A stretch of DNA of 28,480 bases from CAYGEY01 sp964349065. Lineage in GTDB: Bacteria; Patescibacteriota; Gracilibacteria; 1-14-2-50-48-13. This document shows, piece after piece, positions 1 to 7,814 of the stretch. Positions within the stretch are counted from its first letter, which is position 1. Each line of letters begins with the position of its first letter. Location of the stretch: contig CAYGEY010000012.1 in assembly GCA_964349065.1 (NCBI GenBank), positions 1-28,480 of the forward strand, read 5' to 3'. The notes under the pieces are model-generated. The model saw nothing but the letters and a program-made list of their open reading frames with translations, was not told the origin of the DNA and ran no database searches. The position numbers and the translations under genes were made by a program.

Positions 1-2306
1 AGTAAGAATACAGCAAAACCTTTCACCACGTCTGATCCAATAAAGAATAATATAAACGCAGTAATGAGAGATGATACCTGTGAATCACGAATTGCCGGCC
101 ATGCTCTCTCAATAGATTTTTCTACTGAAAGCATAATTTTTGAATTCTCTTTTCTCTCTTCTTTAAATCTTTCAAAAATAAGGACATTTCCGTCAACCGC
201 CATACCAATAGAAAGCACCATAGCGGCAAATGCAGATAGGGTAAGATTGAAGCCCGGCAATACCTTTACTGCCGCATAAAATAAAAGCGCATAAACAACC
301 AAAGATAAAATCGCGAGCAATCCAGAGAGTCTATAAAATGCCAGCATGAAGAGTGATAACACTACAAATCCAATAATTCCCGCTGTTATACTTTTAGCTA
401 ACGCATCTTGACCAAGCTCAGGACCTACCACCTGCTCTCCAACGAGACTAATCGGTGCTGGAATCGCCCCGGTATTCAATTCTCTTTCTAAACTTTTAGC
501 ATCTTTAATAGTAAAATTCCCTTGGATAATTGCACTTCCTCCTGATATCTTTGCATTCACAGTAGGTTCAGATACTTTCTCACCTCCAACAAAGATAGCT
601 ATTTGCTTGCCTATATATTTCTCGGTTAATTTCTCAAACAATTTCCCACCCTCATCAGTAAATTTGATAGCTACCACAGGAGTAATTTTACCTTGATCAA
701 AGGATACATCTGCTCGTTGGAAATATTCACCAGTTAACTGCTTCCCATCAAACTCAGCAGGAATCCATGGATCAATTTTAGTTGAATACAATAGATAGTT
801 ATATGTATACTTTTTCTCTTCACGGAGTTTTGTCATTGCAAGAGTAGCTTTCTTTTGAGCATCTTCTTTACCCAGTGTTGCACTTTTACAAAGATCTCCT
901 TCTGCACCTTTATAACATACCACTGTATATTCTAGATTTCCCCAAGTCTCATTTTCCGGCTTCTTATCAGTTAATTTGATAATATGGTAACCGAATTGAG
1001 ATTTCACAACATCTGATATTTGACCAGGTTCCATTTTAAAAGCTGCATCCTCAAACTCTTTTACCATCTGACCTTTACCGAAGAAACCAAGATCACCACC
1101 ATTCTGTTTCGCACTTGGGTCCTCAGAATATTTTTTTGCAAGTTCATCAAATTTTTTCGGATCTTTTTTTAGTTGTTCCAGCATATCTTTTGCAGCTGCC
1201 TCAGCCTTGGTATTTTTATTCAAAGCATTTTTTACTGTGGCATTACCAGCTTCAATTTGCTTTTTTTCATCAGCTGTTGCATTTGCAGGAACTTCTTTTA
1301 TTTCACCAGGAGTCTCTGTTGCCAATAAAATATGAGATGCTTTCACTAATGCTGACCCTGAGGCATATTTCTCTTTTAATGAAAAAACATAATACCCTGA
1401 GGGCGTTTCTATTACATCTGAAACTTCTCCAATAGAAAGATCAGTCAAGGATTTTTTAATGTATTCTTGTTTACTCGGATCACTTCCAGGCTTTACAAGA
1501 CCTGTCTCAAAACTCTTATCACTACTAAATTCCCTAGACACGTCCTTCATTTTTGGTGCATCCACAGGGAACTTCCGGAGTTCTGTAGTAATATCAGTAA
1601 TTTGTGTAATAATATACCCTGTTGTAGGTTCTGTAGAGGCTCCCTTCTGAACAGTAAGAGTTGTTTCAATCGGATCTAACAATTTATCACCTTTTTTCAA
1701 AGTGACCATTTTTTCTTTCAATGGCCCAGCCATGTCACTCGCGAACTCAGATCTTGTCCCAGAAAAAATATCATCAGGTTTTGCTTTTGCAATTGTAGCC
1801 GCTTGTTCAAGAAAGTTTGGAACTGTTTTTAAAATTTTTGCCCCATCCTTAGCACTTGCCTCAATCTGTGATTTCTCTGCAGTATCGCCTTCCGGTCTAG
1901 GAGCTTTAAATGCCAACTGAATTGTTTTTCCAATGACTCGTTTTGCCTCAGCTACATCAGAAACGCCAGCAATCGTCACAAAAATATGCTGCTCATTACC
2001 TACTTGAGATGCAACTATATTCGGCTCAGAAACACCAAGCGCATTCACTCGTCTCTCTAATACTTTTCGTATTCCATCTAATACTGTAGCAGTTCTATCT
2101 GAAGGAACTTTTGACATATCAACAGCAAAATCAAGTCCTACACCTCCAGCAAGGTCAAGTCCTTTGGAGATTTCTTTCGTTGTCATAAATGACAAAAAAG
2201 GTGGAGTATATGGCGCCAAAAAAGTCTTCATTGAAGATGGAATACTGATGATTCCAGCAATAAAAGTAATGATTATAACAAAAATGAATTTCGATCGGAT
2301 GTTCAT
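1..2306 (-). CDS. secD: SecD protein-export subunit with inserted parvulin (PpiC-type) domain, 3' end beyond window
   Basis: SecD works with SecF and SecYEG to pull exported proteins across the membrane using the proton gradient. The frame is open from the ATG at 2306-2304 to the window edge (768 codons). In order: an N-terminal membrane segment (about 5-20), the SecD signature KGLDLAGG (48-55), an insertion (about 165-447), the rest of the periplasmic region, then membrane segments from about 635 with the hallmark GMAVDGNVLIFER (from 701). The insertion ends in a full parvulin fold: SHILLAT (H325), a GGDLGFFGKGQM block (Q413, M414, F418) and GYHIIKL (H441), so active-site positions are kept. 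Before it lies a degenerate parvulin-like half with GEVSDVIETPSGYY near 293. About 40 residues are probably missing at the C-terminus; secF would be expected next. It appears to be transcribed alone from its own promoter. Confidence 0.93.
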   Translation of the reverse strand, partial: MNIRSKFIFVIIITFIAGIISIPSSMKTFLAPYTPPFLSFMTTKEISKGLDLAGGVGLDFAVDMSKVPSDRTATVLDGIRKVLERRVNALGVSEPNIVASQVGNEQHIFVTIAGVSDVAEAKRVIGKTIQLAFKAPRPEGDTAEKSQIEASAKDGAKILKTVPNFLEQAATIAKAKPDDIFSGTRSEFASDMAGPLKEKMVTLKKGDKLLDPIETTLTVQKGASTEPTTGYIITQITDITTELRKFPVDAPKMKDVSREFSSDKSFETGLVKPGSDPSKQEYIKKSLTDLSIGEVSDVIETPSGYYVFSLKEKYASGSALVKASHILLATETPGEIKEVPANATADEKKQIEAGNATVKNALNKNTKAEAAAKDMLEQLKKDPKKFDELAKKYSEDPSAKQNGGDLGFFGKGQMVKEFEDAAFKMEPGQISDVVKSQFGYHIIKLTDKKPENETWGNLEYTVVCYKGAEGDLCKSATLGKEDAQKKATLAMTKLREEKKYTYNYLLYSTKIDPWIPAEFDGKQLTGEYFQRADVSFDQGKITPVVAIKFTDEGGKLFEKLTEKYIGKQIAIFVGGEKVSEPTVNAKISGGSAIIQGNFTIKDAKSLERELNTGAIPAPISLVGEQVVGPELGQDALAKSITAGIIGFVVLSLFMLAFYRLSGLLAILSLVVYALLFYAAVKVLPGFNLTLSAFAAMVLSIGMAVDGNVLIFERFKEERKENSKIMLSVEKSIERAWPAIRDSQVSSLITAFILFFIGSDVVKGFAVFL

Positions 2307-2343
2307 TTGCGCTAAGATATACAAATAAAATACTAGCGACAAC

Positions 2344-2371
2344 ATTCTAGTTCCAAGCCTGCTTAAGTCAA
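2344..2371 (-). promoter_or_regulatory. Candidate sigma-70-type promoter of secD
   Basis: On the minus strand a TTGACT -35 box (2366-2371) and a TAGAAT -10 box (2344-2349) are separated by 16 bases, each one base off consensus. Transcription would start near 2337, about 30 bases before the SecD ATG. No Shine-Dalgarno sequence is visible in that leader. Confidence 0.5.
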
Positions 2372-2377
2372 AAGAAA

Positions 2378-3457
2378 TTATTTAAAGAGGCCCAAAGTCC
2401 ACTTTACTAAAAGTACGAAAGCATACAAAAAGCTATTTGTCACATATTCAAAAGTGCCGCATGTTCTCAGTACTTTCCCACCGAACTTTGATTTAAATTG
2501 AGTAACACCATACAAAGGATCTTTCGTATTTTCAAAATCATTTGCAACACCAAGAAAATCATAGGAAGTACATGTTGTATGTTCTTTTGCATAACAAATT
2601 GCTGACCATTGAAGCGCATAAGGAGCCATAACATTTCTATGAGAATTTGAAGAAGCACCATAATAATAATAGAATATTCTGTCGTCATGATAAAAAATCC
2701 CACCACTGATAACCTCCCCTTCAAATTCAGCTAAGAGTAATAACCCATTTTTTGAAGATTGTTTTAAAAAGTTATCTAAATATTTTTTTGAGTGTGAATG
2801 AAACCCATCTCGAATTGTTGTCTCATGTATAATATGATCATATGCATCTAGTGGCTCACGCAATTTTAAATCACCAAATATTTTTTTATACTGTTTTCCA
2901 TCCCAAACAAAACCCGAAACTTTTACATCCTTCTTTGCACTTAATTTAATATTATATCGACCCTTCTCCTTCATTTGAGCCAAAAGCTCAGCCTCTGATA
3001 AAGTGAGATCAAGCACAAGCGTACTGTCAGGATGGACACTTTTATGTGCCTTTCTCAGACGCCCATGAGGAGTTATTATACCTTCCTCCATCAAAGGATC
3101 TAAACGAATCCACACACAGTCTTTAGTGAGCCTGTCTCTTCCAAGCTTCAAAAAAATATCAACTAATTGACTATATTCTTTTGTATACTTTCTGTGTACA
3201 ATTGGTCCTCTTGATAAATACATCCAATAGTATTTTCCTTTCAAAGGATACATGTACCCTATCGATGCCATTATTATCTCATCATTCTTCAAAAGACAAA
3301 GAAATCTAGCTCTTCCCTTACCAATAGCACTTGAAATTATTTTATCCCAAACTTCTGATTGATACATCGAATTATACCTCTCATCCACATGCGTAAGAAA
3401 TTTTTCCAACATTTCCCAAATTTCTTTCTCACCTGAATATACCTTGAAACTATACAT
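2378..3457 (-). CDS. FemAB/FemX-like aminoacyltransferase (peptidoglycan interpeptide bridge)
   Basis: Proteins of the FemABX family move amino acids from aminoacyl-tRNA onto the peptide stem of lipid II on the cytoplasmic side, building the cross-bridge. The 359-residue length is usual. Two GNAT-like halves are recognisable: the first with YYWMYLSRGPIV (about 77-88) and WIRLDPL, the second with GRYNIKLSAKK (about 166-176), an EVISGGIFYHDDRIFYYYYGAS block, and the closing KDPLYGVTQFKSKFGG segment typical of FemX. The start at 3457 has a good AAGGAC ribosome site six bases upstream, lying across the end of the RNase HI gene 5 bases away, so the two are co-transcribed. A short hydrophobic C-terminus (FLYAFVLLVKWTLGLF) may touch the membrane. 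The amino acid added cannot be read from the sequence. Confidence 0.85.
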   Translation of the reverse strand: MYSFKVYSGEKEIWEMLEKFLTHVDERYNSMYQSEVWDKIISSAIGKGRARFLCLLKNDEIIMASIGYMYPLKGKYYWMYLSRGPIVHRKYTKEYSQLVDIFLKLGRDRLTKDCVWIRLDPLMEEGIITPHGRLRKAHKSVHPDSTLVLDLTLSEAELLAQMKEKGRYNIKLSAKKDVKVSGFVWDGKQYKKIFGDLKLREPLDAYDHIIHETTIRDGFHSHSKKYLDNFLKQSSKNGLLLLAEFEGEVISGGIFYHDDRIFYYYYGASSNSHRNVMAPYALQWSAICYAKEHTTCTSYDFLGVANDFENTKDPLYGVTQFKSKFGGKVLRTCGTFEYVTNSFLYAFVLLVKWTLGLFK

Positions 3458-3462
3458 TGTCC

Positions 3463-3903
3463 TTATGCATATAAAGTAAATGCTTCCCCAACCTCTTTCC
3501 CCTTATCCATAGCCAGATTTGCTAGTTCATCCGCTGCTGTATTTTCCTCACGATACACATGTTCAACAACATAAGAAAATCCTTCAAGCATACCCATAAT
3601 CCCATACGCGATTTCTTTAAGTTTCGCATCCTTGATTTTATACTTTCCATTCAATTGTTTACACACCAATTCGCTATCAACATATATATGGAGAGTCTTA
3701 AAACCCATAACCAAAGCTTTTTCAACTCCTTTATATACAGCTATATATTCAGCCTGATTATTTGTTCTCACGCCTAAAAAAATCCCCTGCTTCCAAAGAA
3801 CATTATTAGTTTCTGCATCTTCCATAACCATACCTGCACCAGCAGGACCGGGATTCCCCCTTGCCCCTCCATCACATCGGAGAATTAGATCTTTTTTTGT
3901 CAT
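3463..3903 (-). CDS. rnhA: Ribonuclease HI
   Basis: RNase HI cuts the RNA strand of RNA:DNA hybrids, removing R-loops and primers. All four catalytic acidic residues are in their family motifs: Asp in CDGGARGNPG, Glu in NNQAEY, Asp in YVDSELV and Asp in AADELAN. The ATG at 3903 (MTKKDLILRCDGG) gives 146 residues and places the first catalytic strand at the usual distance from the N-terminus. An upstream in-frame TTG at 3933 would add ten residues, but it has no ribosome site and overlaps the promoter of the divergent gene, so it was not chosen. The stop overlaps the ribosome-binding site of the FemX-like gene downstream. Confidence 0.93.
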   Translation of the reverse strand: MTKKDLILRCDGGARGNPGPAGAGMVMEDAETNNVLWKQGIFLGVRTNNQAEYIAVYKGVEKALVMGFKTLHIYVDSELVCKQLNGKYKIKDAKLKEIAYGIMGMLEGFSYVVEHVYREENTAADELANLAMDKGKEVGEAFTLYA

Positions 3904-3913
3904 GAAAGTTTTC

Positions 3914-3941
3914 TTGAATAAATGAAGTTCCAAGTTATACT
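3914..3941 (+). promoter_or_regulatory. Candidate promoter of the PilN/PilO-like operon
   Basis: TTGAAT (3914-3919) and TATACT (3936-3941) are separated by 16 bases. Transcription would begin near 3948, about 30 bases before the ATG at 3980. The -10 region also reads TATAAC on the other strand and could serve the divergent RNase HI gene. Confidence 0.4.
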
Positions 3942-3979
3942 GTGCCGGTAATCATTTCATTAATGTTCCTCACAAGTGT

Positions 3980-4828
3980 ATGACTGACAAACCGAAAAAT
4001 CAAGCAAAACAAAAAGAGGAGGCGAAAATCTTTGACTCATCTCTGGAGCAAGAGATTCATGCACTTTCAGAAGAGTCGTTGAGGAAAAAGGTAACAAACT
4101 TTTTTGATACAAAAGAAATATCGCATACACAAAATTCAAATATCATTACGAAGAAAATAGTACCATATATTTTAGCTGCTCTTTTTCTTATATATTTTTT
4201 CTTTCATCCATTTTTTGCATTTATTAACCCTATAAGTTTTGTAAAAACTTATGTGGAAAGACAAAACCTTATATATAAGCTGGAAAATGAAGAACGATTT
4301 CAAATTGAACAAAGCTATACTCTTGCAAAAGAATATGCAAATCTTGAAAAAAACCAGACATCAAGTGGAAACACAATGCTTGAAGGCATCGCCTCTGTCC
4401 GAGCGAATCATATAAAACTCTATTCTGTTCTGAAGGCAATAGACGATATTACGCGCTCTGTCATAGCAGAGAATGACATAATCCAACGCATCTCACTTGG
4501 ACCAATTATGTTTCAAAAAGATTCCCTACAATTGGAATTCTCGGGTATCAAATTTTTTGCTCACATACAAAAAGAAGGAAGTCCCACTTCTGCTCTATTG
4601 GTCGCCGCCAGATTTATAGAAAAATTGAAGGAAAGCACAATGTTTGACAATGTCACAACAGGAGATTTTGCCCTAAAAACAGAATTAACACCAGCTGGAA
4701 AATCAGAAAGTTTTATACCGGTTAAAGTAACACTTGTTATAAAACCCGATTTCATTAGTAAGACATCTATTTTAGATATCAAAAAAACCCTAACAGGATC
4801 AGTGCTACCAGTAACTCCTCTTAAATAA
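3980..4828 (+). CDS. PilN-like single-pass membrane protein (type IV pilus-type assembly)
   Basis: The 282-residue protein has a charged cytoplasmic N-terminus (1-58), one strong membrane segment (about 60-82), a helical coiled-coil-prone stretch (about 90-150), and a small extracytoplasmic domain. The domain resembles the ferredoxin-like fold of PilN: the line RFIEKLKESTMFDNVTTGDF (about 211-230) matches the usual 'FL..L..S..F.dV' pattern, preceded by a DSLQLEFSG strand. PilN joins PilM and PilO as the inner-membrane alignment complex of type IV pili and type II secretion systems. The next gene, one base after this stop, looks PilO-like, which strengthens the reading. No PilM, PilB/T ATPase or pilin is in the window, so the machine served is unknown. 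Similarity is at pattern level only. Confidence 0.5.
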   Translation: MTDKPKNQAKQKEEAKIFDSSLEQEIHALSEESLRKKVTNFFDTKEISHTQNSNIITKKIVPYILAALFLIYFFFHPFFAFINPISFVKTYVERQNLIYKLENEERFQIEQSYTLAKEYANLEKNQTSSGNTMLEGIASVRANHIKLYSVLKAIDDITRSVIAENDIIQRISLGPIMFQKDSLQLEFSGIKFFAHIQKEGSPTSALLVAARFIEKLKESTMFDNVTTGDFALKTELTPAGKSESFIPVKVTLVIKPDFISKTSILDIKKTLTGSVLPVTPLK

Positions 4829-4829
4829 T

Positions 4830-5870
4830 ATGAAAATCCCATCATACACTTTATATATCGTTGTAATTATCCTAATTCTTGATGGTTTTACCGGTATAAT
4901 CTTTCCAAGTAGTGACTGCACAAACAGTAACCATTGCGGAATATTTGTTTCTGCAACAAAATCATTCTCAGCAAGCGGATCAATACTACTACCGGAAACA
5001 GCTGATATCGTTCGTGAAGAGCTAGATTTCACTCAACAAAAATTCCATGACGACCCAGTACTCACTATAAGTAGTACGAAATTCTTAAGTGATGCGGGGC
5101 TCAATATAGTAAACATAGCAGCAAATGCAAAATCAAGAATAACAGAAATGAATATTCATACAAAAGATGAAAAAATGATTCGACAAGCTGTTATTACAGA
5201 AATTGCTACAGAATACAGTAAATGGCTACAGAAGAGAGTAGATATGGTAACAAAAAATCTCCTCGAGAGTGGTATAAAGATTTTTCCAAAGGATCCAGAC
5301 ATTTTTCAAGTGCTAACATTTATTGATAGTATGAAAAATAGATACAGCGCCGGTAATGATTTGTTTACCGTCGAAAATGTCATACCAGGAGAAGTAAAGA
5401 CCGAGGAAAAGTATGATATTCTACCTATATCATTTAGTATTGATACATCTTACGGGACACTACTCAAATTTTTAGAAGATATGGATTATATAGGAGATCT
5501 GATATTACAAAAAACATTCGATAAAATCACTCCACTTTTTGATATTGTTTCAATCAAAATACTTCCCAAAGATGAAACAGTACGAACTGATGATGTAAAA
5601 GCTGATGTAACGACAATTTTTTATTTCCAAAAAATAGATTCTTCAGAAGTAACAAAAGCAAAAAATGAATACGAAAGCATTGAATCAGAAGTAATGGAAA
5701 AATTAAACAAATCACCTGAGAAAAAAACAGCTGAGTTGGAAGCTTTATTAACAAGGATTGATAAAGAGAAGGAAGCTGTGGTACAATTAGACCAGAAAAA
5801 TACGAGAGAGTTAGTGAAAAAATATCAAAATCTCAAAGCTCTCTGGGAAGAAATAAAAAGTAAGATTTAA
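4830..5870 (+). CDS. PilO-like membrane protein with C-terminal coiled coil
   Basis: The 346-residue protein starts one base after the PilN-like stop. It has a membrane segment at about 6-24, a helical region, then a PilO-like pattern: GIKIFPKDPDIFQVLTFIDSM, and DILPISFSIDTSYGTLLKFLEDMD (about 193-216), corresponding to the family's 'lPv.lsl.GsY..ll.FL..Le'. Unusually, the strand block is followed by about 75 residues rich in Glu and Lys (about 270-346) predicted to form a coiled coil, which ordinary PilO lacks. Two cysteines just outside the membrane (C30, C36) could form a disulfide. The function as the PilN partner is inferred from gene order and shape rather than strong sequence identity. 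Confidence 0.48.
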   Translation: MKIPSYTLYIVVIILILDGFTGIIFPSSDCTNSNHCGIFVSATKSFSASGSILLPETADIVREELDFTQQKFHDDPVLTISSTKFLSDAGLNIVNIAANAKSRITEMNIHTKDEKMIRQAVITEIATEYSKWLQKRVDMVTKNLLESGIKIFPKDPDIFQVLTFIDSMKNRYSAGNDLFTVENVIPGEVKTEEKYDILPISFSIDTSYGTLLKFLEDMDYIGDLILQKTFDKITPLFDIVSIKILPKDETVRTDDVKADVTTIFYFQKIDSSEVTKAKNEYESIESEVMEKLNKSPEKKTAELEALLTRIDKEKEAVVQLDQKNTRELVKKYQNLKALWEEIKSKI

Positions 5871-5922
5871 ATAGTAATAAAACTACCACATGTTGAAAGA
5901 AAGAATAGTTAGGGGGATGTAT

Positions 5923-6372
5923 ATGGACATACAACCTACACCGGAAACTACAGAAATACCCGTAAAAACAAAGAAAGAAGCTCTAAAGCCAGCTGACCAA
6001 CTTCAGAATGATTTGAACGTCATGCAATCTGGAAAAGTGCTTGAGGGTATTAACTCAATTATGAAAAATGCAATTGATAATCAGGAATTTAAAAATTTAC
6101 TTACAAAGGATAAAATAAATGAAGTAAAAAATGCCGCCTTAGATGCATTAAAAACCAAATCGATTCCACTTCTTTCTGAGTTGCCCATGAAGGCTGTACA
6201 GGATGCACTTTTGCAACTCAATACAATGGTGGCCTTTACTGCTCCACCTCAAAGTGCAACCGGAGACAATACAACACAGGTTGCTATGAATAAACTACCC
6301 TTTACCGCTCCACCAGTAGGAAAAAGTGGAGGAAAACCTGGCTCCAATTTCACAGCACCACCAGTAGGATAA
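5923..6372 (+). CDS. Unknown protein with three FTAPP motifs at its C-terminus
   Basis: No family is recognised. An AGGGGG ribosome site (5911-5916) six bases before the ATG at 5923 argues for that start (149 residues, MDIQPTPETTEIP) over the in-frame ATG at 5890. The N-terminus is Pro/Thr-rich and flexible. The middle (about 25-100) is a helical domain rich in Asn, Lys and Leu. The last 40 residues are low complexity and contain FTAPP three times (VAFTAPPQS, LPFTAPPVG, NFTAPPVG at the very end) with Gly/Ser/Lys spacers. No signal peptide or membrane segment is seen, so it is probably cytoplasmic. The place in the operon suggests that it works with the PilN/PilO-like pair, perhaps by docking through the motif; this is inference. 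Confidence 0.7.
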   Translation: MDIQPTPETTEIPVKTKKEALKPADQLQNDLNVMQSGKVLEGINSIMKNAIDNQEFKNLLTKDKINEVKNAALDALKTKSIPLLSELPMKAVQDALLQLNTMVAFTAPPQSATGDNTTQVAMNKLPFTAPPVGKSGGKPGSNFTAPPVG

Positions 6373-6389
6373 ATACTTAACCCACTCCC

Positions 6390-6653
6390 ATGGCATACGA
6401 CCCGGTCGCAGACCTACAAAATTTTATGAGTATTCTCCAAACTCCCTCACCTAATATCTCCGTGCAAACCCTCACTGAGCGAGGAATTTCAGCTCGTGTT
6501 CCCCGCTCTCTCGCCGACCTGCTGGATAGAGGAAACAATGAAAAACTTTTCCAAATCAGCGAAGCGAAAGATCTTGATTCCCTAGAAACACTTCTCGAGG
6601 CACAAGCCCAAGATAGAACCCAATTTCAAAATCTTCCTACAACACTTATCTAA
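6390..6653 (+). CDS. Small unknown protein, last gene of the PilN/PilO-like operon
   Basis: An 87-residue soluble protein starting at the ATG 17 bases after the FTAPP gene. It is hydrophilic, with a central helical part (SLADLLDRGNNEKLFQISEA) and a Gln-rich C-terminus; there is no signal peptide, membrane segment or cysteine. No family is recognised. Its frame, close spacing and codon use match the gene before it, so it is likely translated, but there is no clear ribosome site. Confidence 0.55.
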   Translation: MAYDPVADLQNFMSILQTPSPNISVQTLTERGISARVPRSLADLLDRGNNEKLFQISEAKDLDSLETLLEAQAQDRTQFQNLPTTLI

Positions 6654-6713
6654 AAGTTTGCGTATTCCCGAACTTTCTCTAATATACCAGCCATATGTAT
6701 ATTTTCATAAACT

Positions 6714-7805
6714 ATGAGCTTAAAAGTTGGTATCGTCGGTCTGCCCAACGTGGGAAAATCAACACTGTTTAATGCGCTCACTCTCTCACGAGGTGCCGAG
6801 GCAGCTAATTACCCGTTTTGTACAATCGAACCAAATGTCGGAATTGTTGAGGTTCGAGACGAAAGACTGGAAAAACTTCGAGAAACAGTTCATGGTGAAA
6901 AAGTTGTCCCGGCAACTGTGGAATTCGTTGATATCGCAGGCCTAGTACGAGGTGCAGCAAGTGGCGAAGGTCTTGGTAATAAATTTCTCTCACATATCCG
7001 CGAATGCGATGCAATCCTGGAAGTTGTCCGTGTTTTCGATGAATCCCAAGTTACTCATGTCGAGAATTCTCTCGATCCAAAACGCGATATTGAGATTATT
7101 CATGCTGAACTTATTTTGGCTGATTTAGATACAGTTACCCGAGCAATCGGACAATTTGAAAAGAAAGCAAGTACAGGTGATAAAGACGCAAAACTTGCTT
7201 TTGGTGCATTAAAAAAGATTGAAACCCTTCTTCTCGAAGGGAAACTTGCCAACATGGCAAACCTAGAGCTGGACGAAGAAGAAATCATTCAAAAATATTT
7301 TCTCCTGACAAAAAAACCATTCATATATGCGGTCAATGTTTCAGAACACATGCTTGCCGGTGGATCAGTAGGTCTCAAGGAACGACTTGGCCTCCCAGCA
7401 TCAGCTCCTATTCTTCCTGTATCAGCAAAACTTGAAGAAGAACTGATGGATCTCACAGCTGAAGAAAAATGTATGTTCTTAGACGATTTAGGGCTCAAAG
7501 AAACAGGTTTAGATGCCCTCATTAAAGTCGCTTTCACAGCACTGGGACTAATGTACTACTTCACAGCCGGAGAAAAAGAAGTCCGCGCCTGGACCATTCG
7601 CAAAGGTTACACTGCTCCTAAAGCTGCCGGAGAAATCCACACAGACTTTGAAAAGGGATTCATCAAAGCAGATGTTGTGAACTGGAGTGATCTGGTGAAC
7701 AGCGGAGGTTGGGCAAAAGCTAGAGAAAACGGAAAAGTTCGATTAGAGGGGAAAGAGTACATTGTACAAGATGGAGATGTGATGGTATTTAAATTCAATG
7801 TCTAG
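6714..7805 (+). CDS. ychF: YchF/OLA1 family ribosome-associated ATPase
   Basis: YchF is a universally conserved P-loop protein of the Obg-related group that binds ribosomes and hydrolyses ATP in preference to GTP. The 363 residues match the family length. Visible are the P-loop GLPNVGKST (9-17), the switch region with FVDIAGLVRGAASGEGLGNKFL (about 70-91), the NVSE motif that replaces NKxD and explains ATP preference, and the C-terminal TGS domain beginning at FTAGEKEVRAWTI and ending in DGDVMVFKFNV. It lies downstream of the PilN/PilO-like operon in the same direction but separated by 60 bases with AT-rich possible promoter sequence. It is convergent with metG, with only nine bases between stops. 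Confidence 0.97.
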   Translation: MSLKVGIVGLPNVGKSTLFNALTLSRGAEAANYPFCTIEPNVGIVEVRDERLEKLRETVHGEKVVPATVEFVDIAGLVRGAASGEGLGNKFLSHIRECDAILEVVRVFDESQVTHVENSLDPKRDIEIIHAELILADLDTVTRAIGQFEKKASTGDKDAKLAFGALKKIETLLLEGKLANMANLELDEEEIIQKYFLLTKKPFIYAVNVSEHMLAGGSVGLKERLGLPASAPILPVSAKLEEELMDLTAEEKCMFLDDLGLKETGLDALIKVAFTALGLMYYFTAGEKEVRAWTIRKGYTAPKAAGEIHTDFEKGFIKADVVNWSDLVNSGGWAKARENGKVRLEGKEYIVQDGDVMVFKFNV

Positions 7806-7814
7806 GGTAAATCC

